In this document: positions 59,715 to 60,000 of the stretch, piece by piece
Numbering within the stretch: the first letter of the stretch is position 1
How the letters are laid out: every line of letters begins with the position of its first letter
From: Hydractinia symbiolongicarpus
Lineage: Eukaryota; Cnidaria; Hydrozoa; Anthoathecata; Hydractiniidae
Length of the DNA stretch: 60,000 nucleotides
NCBI RefSeq assembly: GCF_029227915.1
Contig: NC_079883.1
Location: 3,226,001-3,286,000, forward strand
Reading direction: 5' to 3'
Notes under the pieces: model-generated
What the model was told of the DNA's origin: nothing
Databases searched by the model: none
What the model saw: the letters and a program-made list of their open reading frames with translations, nothing else
Made by a program: the position numbers and the translations under genes

Positions 59715-60000
59715 ATTAGAAATATAAATATTTTTTAACTTTATCCGTGTTTATACATCCAATACTTCTTCAATAATGCTATCAACAGTCTTTCGTGATA
59801 GTAAGTAATTGTGAATCATATTACACACCATTTTCTTTTGGCTAAAGTTTTCTTTAATCTCAAATTATTGCCTTCCTGTTACTCTGAGATGTATACTTAG
59901 GATAAAATGTGAATATGTATGGGAATAATTTGATTTAATATTATTATAAATTATGTGTTTTTTTTAACATTGTTACTTACTTGAAGTATATTTTGCGCGA
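59715..60000. other. 3' flank of the small membrane protein gene
   Basis: Presumed 3' UTR and flank. No canonical AATAAA is seen before the window ends, so the polyadenylation site is either non-canonical or outside. Confidence 0.35.

Overview
The window is AT-rich animal nuclear DNA. It has multi-exon genes with GT-AG introns, long introns filled with repeats, and several classes of retroelement. The readable genes encode conserved metazoan proteins: TDRKH/papi, a p24 cargo receptor of the TMED3/7 type, and a FES/FER tyrosine kinase. There is also a group of divergent lineage-specific 7TM receptors. Together with a Penelope-like element and RTE-like, CR1/L2-like and DIRS-like retroelements, this suggests a marine invertebrate. 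A cnidarian such as a hydrozoan is my best guess, but the sequence alone does not fix the species.

Layout. 1-540: a decayed DIRS/Ty3-type reverse-transcriptase fragment (-). 2.4-7.1 kb: the 3' nine exons of a TDRKH-like gene (+), with KH domains, an extended Tudor domain and a long acidic tail. 8.8-10.0 kb: a truncated Penelope-like element flanked by inverted repeats that carry hammerhead-ribozyme-like cores. 11.2-19.7 kb: a three-exon TMED7-like gene (-), whose 7.3-kb first intron holds two back-to-back LINE fragments and other repeats. 22.2-46.4 kb: a 15-exon FES/FER kinase gene (-). Its splice phases all agree and give 878 residues. Its 11.7-kb intron inside the SH2 coding region holds four intronless 7TM receptor genes (25.2-35.3 kb), plus a SINE, MITEs and tandem repeats. 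Other introns of the kinase gene hold a second copy of the RTE-like LINE, a tRNA-derived SINE and a minisatellite. 46.4-55.3 kb: no convincing gene; several short-period degenerate tandem repeats, a third RTE-like LINE fragment, and a repeat shared with 18.5 kb. 55.4-59.7 kb: a two-exon gene for a 65-residue single-pass membrane protein (+), whose intron carries a TTAA-flanked non-autonomous DNA transposon.

How the genes relate. There is no operon-like logic. TDRKH belongs to the piRNA pathway, TMED7 to ER-Golgi cargo transport, and FER to cortical and adhesion signalling. The 7TM cluster looks like a local tandem expansion inside a host intron; three of the four receptors are read on the strand opposite to the host. 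No transcription was measured, so gene models rest on splice sites, frame continuity and recognised protein motifs.
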